A DNA stretch of 35,142 nucleotides from Lyngbya confervoides BDU141951. Its GTDB lineage: Bacteria > Cyanobacteriota > Cyanobacteriia > Thermosynechococcales > Thermosynechococcaceae. The translations under genes were made by a program, and so were the position numbers. Below the pieces are notes generated by a model, which had not been told where the DNA came from, did no database searches, and worked only from the letters and a program-made list of their open reading frames with translations. Location: the NCBI RefSeq assembly GCF_000817775.3, contig NZ_JTHE03000067.1, positions 1-35,142 on the forward strand, given 5' to 3'. This document shows positions 9,780 through 16,617 of the stretch, one piece after another. The number at the start of each line of letters is the position of its first letter. The first letter of the stretch is position 1.

Positions 9780-10544
9780 CTAGAGACTGTGCTCTGGAAT
9801 CCCAACGGGATGCCCCTCATGGGGCAAGGCCTGGGGCGATCGCTCCGTGGCTCCCGGAATGGTTTGCCGGGTTAGCAGATCAAAGACATGCTCCCCAATG
9901 GCGGCTTTTACCTCGTCTTCCAGGTCATGGACTAGGTCGCGGTTCAGCTGGAAGGCATAGTTGGCTTCGTCGATGATGCGCTGTACCGTCTCTTCATCAA
10001 TGGGCAAGGCATCTAGGGCATTGCGATATTGGGCCTTGAAGGCTCTTCTCGCCTCAGGCGTTGGCAATTGCGTAAATTCATGGAAGGCAGTCCCTTGATC
10101 CGCCGGCAGGTTCATCGCGGTGCGGGCAATGGCCCGGAGCGCCTGCCCCCCCGATAAATCCCCCATATACCGGGTATAGGCATGGGCCACCAGCAATTCC
10201 GGGGCCTTGTCAGCCACTTCGTGAATCCGATCCACATAGACCTGACCCGCCGGTAGTGGACGGGCTGGCTCGTCGGATCCATAGTAGTAGGCCAGATCCT
10301 GCGCCAAGGCAGACACCCGCAACAGATCGGGGAAAATCATGGCGCCCACCACCGGATGATCCTTGTGGCGCTGCATTTCTGTCTCTAGCGCCTGATAGAC
10401 CTCGAACAAGTTTGCCAGCAGCTTCCGGAAGGGATCGCGCTCCACAATGCCCTTTAAAAAGCACTTCATGAAGGCAGTGTTCTCCGCCGCCGTGTGGGAT
10501 TGTCGAGTTCCTTCGCGTAACCGCTCAGCTAAATGGTGACTCAT
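9780..10544 (-). CDS. ho: Biliverdin-producing haem oxygenase
   Basis: The protein has 254 residues, slightly longer than the usual 240 because of a C-terminal tail rich in Pro and His. It opens haem to biliverdin IX-alpha, CO and iron, feeding phycobilin synthesis. The proximal His is H17 in the motif RQSHTAAEN. The distal helix has GDLSGGQ (128-134) and the following AIARTAM. In cyanobacteria a second, low-oxygen haem oxygenase (ho2) is grouped with hemN and a second cyclase gene (chlA-II) under the activator ChlR. Here BchE takes the cyclase place, so this is probably the ho2-type copy. That subtype is inferred from context only. It leads the operon. Confidence 0.95.
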   Translation of the reverse strand: MSHHLAERLREGTRQSHTAAENTAFMKCFLKGIVERDPFRKLLANLFEVYQALETEMQRHKDHPVVGAMIFPDLLRVSALAQDLAYYYGSDEPARPLPAGQVYVDRIHEVADKAPELLVAHAYTRYMGDLSGGQALRAIARTAMNLPADQGTAFHEFTQLPTPEARRAFKAQYRNALDALPIDEETVQRIIDEANYAFQLNRDLVHDLEDEVKAAIGEHVFDLLTRQTIPGATERSPQALPHEGHPVGIPEHSL

Positions 10545-10549
10545 GTCTA

Positions 10550-10585
10550 GAACCTCAGTAAGAACCTCAGTAAAAACCTCAGAAA
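10550..10585 (-). promoter_or_regulatory. Three tandem Shine-Dalgarno copies before ho
   Basis: Three 12-bp copies (plus-strand unit GAACCTCAGTAA, last copy slightly changed) lie just before the haem oxygenase start. Read on the minus strand, each contains GAGG. The nearest GAGG ends 9 nt before the ATG and is the working ribosome-binding site; the others lie 12 and 24 nt further out. The number of copies could alter translation. Confidence 0.65.
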
Positions 10586-10655
10586 CAAGGAGGGGATGCC
10601 TGGCAACTCAACGGGCCGCGATAAACCCAGGAGACCCCCCAGAAGATCAAAATTA

Positions 10656-10685
10656 AATATATAGTTAATCAGCAATAAATGCTGA
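10656..10685 (-). promoter_or_regulatory. Candidate promoter and operator of ho-hemN-bchE
   Basis: In an AT-rich stretch, a perfect palindrome TCAGCA-ATAAA-TGCTGA lies at 10669-10685. On the minus strand a -10-like TATATT lies at 10656-10661, downstream of it. The palindrome centre falls close to the -35 position, and no good -35 hexamer is seen. This is the arrangement expected for an activator-dependent promoter. A ChlR-like low-oxygen regulator is a reasonable guess, but the site has not been compared with a known one. Confidence 0.45.
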
Positions 10686-10897
10686 ATGCTTTTTGTTTCT
10701 TAACAATAAATAGCCGAGCATAACATCTGGAATTTGCCCAACCAAAGGGCCTTGCATCTCAGCTCAACTCGCTTGGCCTGGGATATGACGGCCCCAGAAC
10801 AATCGCGACAGCAAGGCTTTATATCTAGATAGTTGTTAAGTTTAATCACCTGAAGCACCGCGATCGCCCCCAGGCTACCCCTCTCCCCCCGCCGCCG

Positions 10898-10945
10898 GGT
10901 TCAAGGCTGGGTTCAAGGCCAGATTCAAGGCCAGGTTCGAGGTTA
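10898..10945. repeat. Four 12-bp tandem repeats
   Basis: The four copies start at 10898, 10910, 10922 and 10934 (GGTTCAAGGCTG, GGTTCAAGGCCA, GATTCAAGGCCA, GGTTCGAGGTTA). They lie in the divergent intergenic region of 536 bp (10545-11080) between ho and the flavin-reductase gene. Apart from the features listed separately, no gene was seen in that region. Confidence 0.8.
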
Positions 10946-10985
10946 ACTTGAGTGACAAAAGCCGTCCTGGGTTCTCTGGGATTTC

Positions 10986-10991
10986 TATAAT
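10986..10991 (+). promoter_or_regulatory. -10 element for the flavin-reductase operon
   Basis: A perfect TATAAT lies 90 bp before the first gene of the rightward operon. No good -35 hexamer is seen at 16-18 bp, so the call is tentative. If it is used, the 15-bp repeats at 11012-11068 fall in the 5' leader of the mRNA. Confidence 0.4.
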
Positions 10992-11011
10992 AGGCATGGG
11001 TTCCATCGGTT

Positions 11012-11068
11012 GGAAATCACGATGGTGGAAATCACGATGGTGGAAATCACGATGGTGGAAATCACGAT
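11012..11068 (+). repeat. 15-bp tandem repeat before the flavin-reductase gene
   Basis: There are three full copies of GGAAATCACGATGGT at 11012, 11027 and 11042, plus 12 nt of a fourth at 11057. The copies are identical, so they are young or kept uniform. They end 12 nt before the start codon at 11081 and could change leader length by slippage. The unit length is a multiple of three, but no reading frame through it joins the gene. Confidence 0.9.
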
Positions 11069-11080
11069 AAAGCCTGGATA

Positions 11081-11689
11081 ATGGATGCTCTGCCTCATCC
11101 TCGATTGATCTCTCTAGATCTAAACCAAGTCATCTGGGAACAGGTCTTCCTAGCAGCGCCCCTCGTAATCATTGGAACGCGCAGCACAGAGGGCCGCTAC
11201 GACCTAGCACCCAAGCACATGGCCATGCCCCTGGGATGGGGAAACTATTTTGGCTTTGTGTGCACCCCCCGCCATCAAACCTTTCGAAATATTCAGCGCG
11301 AGGGCGTCTTCACCGTGAGCTACCCCTCCCCCGATCAGGTTTTGCAGACCAGCTTAGCGGCGGGGCCGCGCACCGGTGAACACCTCAAGCCCACCTTAGA
11401 AGCACTTCCCACCATTCCTGCCACCACGGTGGAGGGCCTCTTTTTGCAAGATGCCTATTTTTACCTGGAATGCCGTCTGGATCGCATCGTCGAGGGGTTT
11501 GGAGAGTACGGCTTAATCGTGGGTCAGATTGTGGCAGCCCACGGCAACCCAGACCTGATGCGCGGTGTGGATCGCGACGATCAAGACCTGATTCATGAAT
11601 TTCCCCTTCTGGTCTATCTCTGCCCAGGGCGCTATGCCCGCGTCGATCAGAGCTTTTCATTTCCGTTTCACACGGGATTTCAGCAATGA
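11081..11689 (+). CDS. Flavin reductase-like FMN-binding protein
   Basis: This 202-residue protein has the split-barrel flavin-reductase-like pattern: PLVIIGTRSTEGRYDLAPKHMAMPLGWGNYFGFVC, then an HQTFRNI...FTVSYP segment and a C-terminal VGQIVAAHG strand. Such proteins bind FMN and usually reduce it for a partner or act as small oxidoreductases. The substrate is unknown here. It is the first gene of a rightward set; its TGA overlaps the ATG of the next gene (ATGA), so translation is coupled to the M20 peptidase. Confidence 0.8.
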   Translation: MDALPHPRLISLDLNQVIWEQVFLAAPLVIIGTRSTEGRYDLAPKHMAMPLGWGNYFGFVCTPRHQTFRNIQREGVFTVSYPSPDQVLQTSLAAGPRTGEHLKPTLEALPTIPATTVEGLFLQDAYFYLECRLDRIVEGFGEYGLIVGQIVAAHGNPDLMRGVDRDDQDLIHEFPLLVYLCPGRYARVDQSFSFPFHTGFQQ

Positions 11690-12933
11690 TAGTGCGCCCC
11701 GACTCCCCTCCTCACCCTTCAGTCCTGCTCGACTTCTTTCATCGCCGACGAACGGAAATGACTGAACTGTTGCAGCAGTTGGTGAGTGCGGAGTCTCCCT
11801 CCACAGTTCCCGCTGCCCAGCAGCCGGTTTTGCACATCCTTCAACGTGCGCTGCAAACCCGGAACTATCGAGCGCAGATTGTGCCCGGCCATCGCACCGG
11901 CGGACATCTGCTAGCCCGGCCAAACACCCGCTGCCCCGGAGACGAATTTCAAGGCAGTCGCGGCAAGCAGCTCATCCTGGGACATTGCGATACCGTTTGG
12001 CCCCTGGGAACCCTGGAGACCATGCCCTTTACGCTGCGTCAGGGCAAGGCCTTTGGACCGGGAACCTACGATATGAAAGCCGGTCTGGTGATGGCGCTGT
12101 ATGCCTTGGAGGCTCTGCAAGCCTTGTCCCAGAGAGCCCCCCTCGATCCGATGATCTTCATCAATTCGGATGAGGAAATTGGCAGCATTGAATCCACGCC
12201 GCACATTCAGCAGCTGGCCAAACAGGTGGAGCGAGCCTACGTCTTAGAACCCTCCCTGGGGCCACAGGGAAAGATCAAAACCGCCCGGAAAGGGGTGGGG
12301 CGCTTTAGCGTGAAAGTGCTGGGCAGGGCAGCCCACGCTGGTTTAGACCCCGATAAGGGCGTGAGCGCCATTCTAGAGCTGGCCATTGTCATCCAAAGGC
12401 TCTTTCAACTCAATGATCCCGACCGGGGCATCACGGTCAACGTGGGCACCATTGATGGCGGAATCCGATCGAACGTGGTGGCCCCAGAAAGTCGAGCGGA
12501 GGTGGATGTCCGCGTGCTGCATGCGGAGGATGCCCAGCGCCTTGCCACCCAAATTTTAGGACTCAGGGCCAGCACCCCTGGGACCACCCTGGAGATTACC
12601 GGAACCATGGGCCGTCCTCCCATGGAACACACGCCCCGAAACGAGGCCCTCTGGCAGCAGGCGAGGAGCGTGGCTGCGGATCTGGGCCTGGATCTGGAAG
12701 CCGCCACCGCGGGAGGGGGGTCCGATGGCAACACCACCAGCTTACATACCGCCACCCTGGATGGATTAGGCGCGGTGGGGGATGGCGCCCACGCACCAGG
12801 GGAGTATATTCACCTTGACTCTCTGATCGAACGAAGCGCGCTCCTGACGCGTCTGCTCCTGCTGCCCTCCTGTGATGCCCCCAGCGATGCCCCCCCGGAT
12901 CCCTGCCGTGACGCCGGAGATGCCCATGACTAA
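11686..12933 (+). CDS. M20 family metallopeptidase (carboxypeptidase G2-like)
   Basis: This 415-residue co-catalytic zinc hydrolase has all metal ligands visible: H100 and D102 (GHCDTVWPLG), D129 (GTYDMKAG), E163/E164 (SDEEIGS), E188 (VLEPS) and H369 (GDGAHAPGE). The dimerisation domain carries GRAAHAGLDPDKG with H217. This pattern and GGGSDGN match the glutamate-carboxypeptidase branch, which removes C-terminal glutamate or related acyl groups from small substrates. There is no signal peptide, so it acts in the cytoplasm. It overlaps both neighbours (4 nt upstream, 8 nt downstream), which marks one transcriptional unit with the DUF1611 gene. Confidence 0.9.
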   Translation: MIVRPDSPPHPSVLLDFFHRRRTEMTELLQQLVSAESPSTVPAAQQPVLHILQRALQTRNYRAQIVPGHRTGGHLLARPNTRCPGDEFQGSRGKQLILGHCDTVWPLGTLETMPFTLRQGKAFGPGTYDMKAGLVMALYALEALQALSQRAPLDPMIFINSDEEIGSIESTPHIQQLAKQVERAYVLEPSLGPQGKIKTARKGVGRFSVKVLGRAAHAGLDPDKGVSAILELAIVIQRLFQLNDPDRGITVNVGTIDGGIRSNVVAPESRAEVDVRVLHAEDAQRLATQILGLRASTPGTTLEITGTMGRPPMEHTPRNEALWQQARSVAADLGLDLEAATAGGGSDGNTTSLHTATLDGLGAVGDGAHAPGEYIHLDSLIERSALLTRLLLLPSCDAPSDAPPDPCRDAGDAHD

Positions 12934-13966
12934 CCGCTATTTTTACAGTACCCTCACCCGCATTTCCGACCTGGAGAAGCAAGGGTTTGAGGTGCAGCCG
13001 ATTCCCCGCGACCAGTGGGCAACGGGAGATTATGTGGTGGGCATCGTTCAGATCTCCCAGGGGCAGCTGGGACAGGTGGAATTGAGCCAGGGCCGCATGG
13101 CCCATGTGATGAACGGCGATCGCATTGTGGGGGCTTTTGGGGTGCGACAGGCCACCCTGGAGGTGGTGGGAGATTGGCGAGCCATCGAAGCCGGGGGCCA
13201 GATGCAGGATATGACCTTTGCCGGTATCTTTGGTCGCATCACCTCGCAATCTAGCTATGCGCCCGCCATGACCCCTTTGCAGTACGAGGGCCATGTGCTA
13301 CGCAGGCAGCAAAAGGTGTGTATGCAGGATTTCGTGATGGCGGGCGATCGCCTGCCGCTAAGGTGTCCTGTGATTTTAATTGTGGGAACTTCCATGTCGG
13401 CGGGAAAAACCACCGTGGCCCGCGTCATCATTCACCAGTTAAAGCAGCTCGGGCTGAAGGTGGTGGGCACCAAGTTGACCGGGGTGGGTCGATATCGGGA
13501 TATTTTAGCCATGGGCGATGCGGGGGCCGACGCCATCTATGATTTTGTGGATGTGGGGCTGCCCTCCTCCATTTGCGATGCCGATCAGTATCGCGGCTGT
13601 CTGCGACGTTTGCTCTCCCTGATTGCCGCCCAAAATCCCGATGTGGTGGTGGCCGAGGCGGGTGCTTCCCCGTCTGAACCCTACAATGGATCGGTGGTGC
13701 TGGAGGAAATTCAGCCGCAGATCAAGATGTCGGTGCTCTGCGCCTCGGATCCCTATGCGGTCCTGGGAGTGAGCCAAAGTTTTGGATTTCAGCCGGATCT
13801 GATTAGCGGAGTCACCACTAGTACCTCAGCGGGCATTGAGCTGGTGGAGAAGCTCACCCATCAGCGCGCCCTGCGGTTGCCCTCCCCGGATGCTCTCCCT
13901 GTGCTCAAGGCCCTTTTGATTCGCAAGCTAGGATTGACTCAAGCCTGTGCGCTGGCGTCACCGTGA
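12926..13966 (+). CDS. DUF1611 family P-loop protein (DgcN-like)
   Basis: The protein has 346 residues from the ATG at 12926, chosen because GGAG lies 7 nt upstream and the residues before it have no family look. The N-terminal half is a beta-rich domain. A Walker A loop GTSMSAGKTT occupies 154-163, followed by VVGTKLTGVGRYRD, GDAGADAIYDFVDVGLPS and VVVAEAGASPSEP. This is the DUF1611 layout. Some members (DgcN) work in D-glutamate metabolism, and the group also sits near dipeptide epimerases. Here the coupled neighbour is an M20 peptidase, suggesting joint processing of a glutamate-containing or acylated amino acid. The substrate is inference. Confidence 0.8.
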   Translation: MTNRYFYSTLTRISDLEKQGFEVQPIPRDQWATGDYVVGIVQISQGQLGQVELSQGRMAHVMNGDRIVGAFGVRQATLEVVGDWRAIEAGGQMQDMTFAGIFGRITSQSSYAPAMTPLQYEGHVLRRQQKVCMQDFVMAGDRLPLRCPVILIVGTSMSAGKTTVARVIIHQLKQLGLKVVGTKLTGVGRYRDILAMGDAGADAIYDFVDVGLPSSICDADQYRGCLRRLLSLIAAQNPDVVVAEAGASPSEPYNGSVVLEEIQPQIKMSVLCASDPYAVLGVSQSFGFQPDLISGVTTSTSAGIELVEKLTHQRALRLPSPDALPVLKALLIRKLGLTQACALASP

Positions 13967-14021
13967 GGCCCAGATTCTGTCCGGTTTTATTGTTTCATGT
14001 CCCTAACCTGAGGATGCAAAT

Positions 14022-14639
14022 ATGCCACAACTATTCTGGATCCTGGGGCTAGAGGGTCTTAATTTCACGGATCTCGGAGACCTGACCGAGCTGGATTGGA
14101 CCAGTATTGCCACCTATGGCGCCCTGGTGCTGACGGCGGCGGCTGTGATTTGGACTTCACTGAAGAACTTGATTCAGTTTCTGTGGCACAAACTGGATGG
14201 GATTGTGGGGTTTGTGATCAGCACCTTTGTGGTGTTTGCCCTGTGGTTTAGCTTACTGCGCATCCATGTGAGCATCTCCTTCAATCTGGACAAGGAAATC
14301 TTCGATGACTACCTGTGGCTATCGGCCCTGTTATTTACGCCCTACTATGTCCTGCACTACGGTCTGATCAAGGGATTGATCATAGGCTTGGTTCGCAGTA
14401 TGGAGCTGATGCTCGATTTACTGGTCTTTTCCTGGTTTCCTCAAAAGGCAGAGAAAAACAGAGATAAGTGGCGCACTCGCGTGATTGCACTGTATAATTC
14501 CGCCAAGGATAGCCTGGAAAACTTCTGGCAGTTCGGGGTCAAGGCCATTCAAGAATCCCAGATGCCCTTTGGGATAAACTCTCCCCCTCCTCCAGAGGCG
14601 GAGAAGATCCCTAAGGCGGAGGACAGCCCAGGGGAGTAG
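14022..14639 (+). CDS. Hypothetical membrane protein
   Basis: This 205-residue protein was not recognised. Hydrophobic spans are seen near residues 31-48 (YGALVLTAAAVIWTSL), 62-80 (GFVISTFVVFALWFSLL), 97-115 and about 118-140. A charged, Pro-rich cytoplasmic-type tail ends in PKAEDSPGE. The coding start has weak upstream signals. It follows the DUF1611 gene by 55 bp on the same strand and may belong to that transcript. It is probably an inner-membrane protein. Confidence 0.75.
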   Translation: MPQLFWILGLEGLNFTDLGDLTELDWTSIATYGALVLTAAAVIWTSLKNLIQFLWHKLDGIVGFVISTFVVFALWFSLLRIHVSISFNLDKEIFDDYLWLSALLFTPYYVLHYGLIKGLIIGLVRSMELMLDLLVFSWFPQKAEKNRDKWRTRVIALYNSAKDSLENFWQFGVKAIQESQMPFGINSPPPPEAEKIPKAEDSPGE

Positions 14640-14775
14640 GGATGGGGGGTCAGCCCGGTTTTTCCAGCGGCAGGGCAGTCTGCGGCAGGGCGGCTTGGAT
14701 CGGACCGATCCGGCCAGCCTCCTGTCCAGGGCCACTCCAGAGCTTACTTTACGTCAAAGCTAAGGCTAAACAAGC

Positions 14776-16101
14776 ATGTCTAAGGTTCTTTTCCTCACGG
14801 TTGGGGGTTCACCAGCCCCTCTGATTAGTGCAGTTAACAACCTCCGACCCCAGCGGGTCGTTTTTATTTGTTCTGATGGACCTCGGGGCAGCATCAGCCA
14901 GGTGCTTCAGGATGGAACCCCCTGCGAGATTCGGGAAGGCACCACGGTCAAGGATCGCTTACCTAATTTGCCCACCCACCTTCAGTTAGGCGATCGCTTT
15001 CATCCAGAGACCGATGTGGTGGCGCTTCCGGATCCGGATGATTTATCCGACGCTTACCAGCAAATCTGCGCCAAAATCCTTGAGGTTCGCCAAACAACCC
15101 CTGAGGCGGAGTTGGCGGCAGACTACACGGGCGGCACGAAGACCATGTCCCTGGCGTTGGGAACGGCGGCGATCGATCACCAGGTTTCGCTATACCTCAC
15201 GAGTGCGAATCGCATCAATCTGATTCGCGTGGATCGCGGTGAAGCGACGGAGCGGGCTTCGACGCTAAAGCCTATCCTGCAGCGCACGCTGCATCAGGTG
15301 ATTCCCGGCTTGCTTGAGCAGTATGACTATCCTGCGATCGCCTCCCAACTCCAAGATCTCCTGCAAACTTACGAGCTTCCCAAGGAGGACAAGGTTCATA
15401 TCCGCATGCAGCGCCAGATCTGGCAGGGATTTGATGCTTGGGATCGCTTTGACCATGAGGCTGCATGGCATCTATTAGCCCCTCACATTCGGATCTTGCA
15501 GCCTCACGCGCTGTTTTTAAAGCGGGTGATAGGGAGTCGGGCCTTGATTGATCCTGAGTTTACCCCTGAGGAAAAAACGCGGGGGACGGGCTATGAATTG
15601 GTGCAGGATTTGCTGCTCAATGCGGAACGCAGGGTTAAGCAGCAGCGCTACGATGATGCCGTCGGGCGCTTATACCGGGCGCTAGAGCTGTTTGCGCAGA
15701 TTCATCTTCTGAAGGAGTATGGTTTGCGAACGGGGGATGTGGATATTGAGTTACTGCCGTCCCCTCTGCGCGAGGGCTATGAATCCCAGCGCCAGTCTAG
15801 AACGGGAAAAATTCAGCTTGCGCTTTTGCAAAGTTATGAGGTGCTGGGGCAGATGGAGGCGGCGGACGCCTCGTTGGGGGGACTCTACCGTCAACAAAAG
15901 GAGGCACTCATTGATGCGTTGCGGGTCCGCAATTTTTCCTTATTTGCCCATGGATTTCAACCCGTTGGCCAGAATACATACGAAGCATTTAGTCAGGTGG
16001 TGGTGGGGTTTATTCAAGCAGGTCTCCAACAGGTATGTGCCGGGTCTAAGGGGCACCTTCCTCTCCAATTCCCTCAGTGTCTAGATCTTGGCTCAGCTTG
16101 A
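14776..16101 (+). CDS. CARF-HEPN RNase, Csm6-like (Cas02710 type)
   Basis: This 441-residue protein has an N-terminal CARF domain (start SKVLFLTVGGSPAPLISAV). The ligand-site motif DYTGGTKTMSLALG begins at D116. A helical C-terminal half carries the HEPN RNase motif R385-x6-H392 (RNFSLFAH) after RRVKQQRYDDAVGRLYRALEL. Proteins of this build bind cyclic oligoadenylate made by Cas10 and then cut RNA non-specifically, giving dormancy or death of infected cells. It is the first gene of the CRISPR region, on the same strand as cas2 and the array. The call as a Cas02710/Csm6-type effector is firm at domain level; the ring size of its activator cannot be read from the sequence. Confidence 0.88.
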   Translation: MSKVLFLTVGGSPAPLISAVNNLRPQRVVFICSDGPRGSISQVLQDGTPCEIREGTTVKDRLPNLPTHLQLGDRFHPETDVVALPDPDDLSDAYQQICAKILEVRQTTPEAELAADYTGGTKTMSLALGTAAIDHQVSLYLTSANRINLIRVDRGEATERASTLKPILQRTLHQVIPGLLEQYDYPAIASQLQDLLQTYELPKEDKVHIRMQRQIWQGFDAWDRFDHEAAWHLLAPHIRILQPHALFLKRVIGSRALIDPEFTPEEKTRGTGYELVQDLLLNAERRVKQQRYDDAVGRLYRALELFAQIHLLKEYGLRTGDVDIELLPSPLREGYESQRQSRTGKIQLALLQSYEVLGQMEAADASLGGLYRQQKEALIDALRVRNFSLFAHGFQPVGQNTYEAFSQVVVGFIQAGLQQVCAGSKGHLPLQFPQCLDLGSA

Positions 16102-16204
16102 AATTCAGGGCCTTGACCCATTTCATGGCTGTTTAGCAATTTGTTTACGATCCTGCTCTGGGGTACGAGCCTTATTTGATTCGCTAGCGGAGGAGGTGAA
16201 CTCT

Positions 16205-16483
16205 ATGCTGCTATACGTGATCACCGATGATGTTCCAGATGACCGTCGTCCCAAGAGGGTATCGGATTTACTGGAGGGGTATGGTCAACGGGTTCAGTAC
16301 AGTGTGTTTGAATGCATTTTGTCTGAACGAAAATATGCTGAGCTTCAGCAACGGTTGCAGGGACGGGTGAAGCTGAAGGAAGATTCTATCCGGTTTTATC
16401 CTTTGTCAAAACACACGTTGGGTCGCGTGGATATTTGGGGTGGAGTTGAGTTAACCCAGGTTCAGGGTTCAGTTGTGGTTTAG
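16205..16483 (+). CDS. cas2: CRISPR-associated Cas2
   Basis: This 92-residue protein is of normal Cas2 size. The first strand and loop MLLYVITDDVPDDRRPKRV carries the Asp cluster of the family, and YSVFECILSERKYAEL is the second conserved block. A strong Shine-Dalgarno (AGGAGG at 16191-16196) lies 8 nt before the ATG. Cas2 forms the core of the spacer-integration complex with Cas1. No cas1 is present in this window, so adaptation must rely on a Cas1 elsewhere or has stopped. The gene lies 135 bp before the first repeat, at the leader end, the usual position for adaptation genes. Confidence 0.93.
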   Translation: MLLYVITDDVPDDRRPKRVSDLLEGYGQRVQYSVFECILSERKYAELQQRLQGRVKLKEDSIRFYPLSKHTLGRVDIWGGVELTQVQGSVVV

Positions 16484-16617
16484 GTGCTCGATAGCTTGCT
16501 AATCAAGGGTTTTAGGAAATTATGATTGATTTTTTTCAACTCGTTAAGGTGGATTTTGCAACCTGCTCGAAATTGGCACTTGAAATCCTTGCTGTGATTA
16601 GGTTCTAATGGGGGTGG
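16484..16617 (+). promoter_or_regulatory. CRISPR leader with promoter at its end
   Basis: This is a 134-bp AT-rich leader between cas2 and repeat 1. A near-consensus promoter lies at its 3' end: -35 TTGAAA (16580-16585), an 18-bp spacer and -10 TCTAAT (16604-16609), each one base from consensus. Transcription would start near 16616, that is, at the first repeat, so the precursor RNA would have almost no leader portion. Confidence 0.7.

Noticed and set aside
10545-11080. Search for a tRNA or small RNA gene in the largest clear intergenic gap
   Set aside because: No cloverleaf or T-loop-like motif was found; GTTCAAGG there belongs to a 12-bp tandem repeat.
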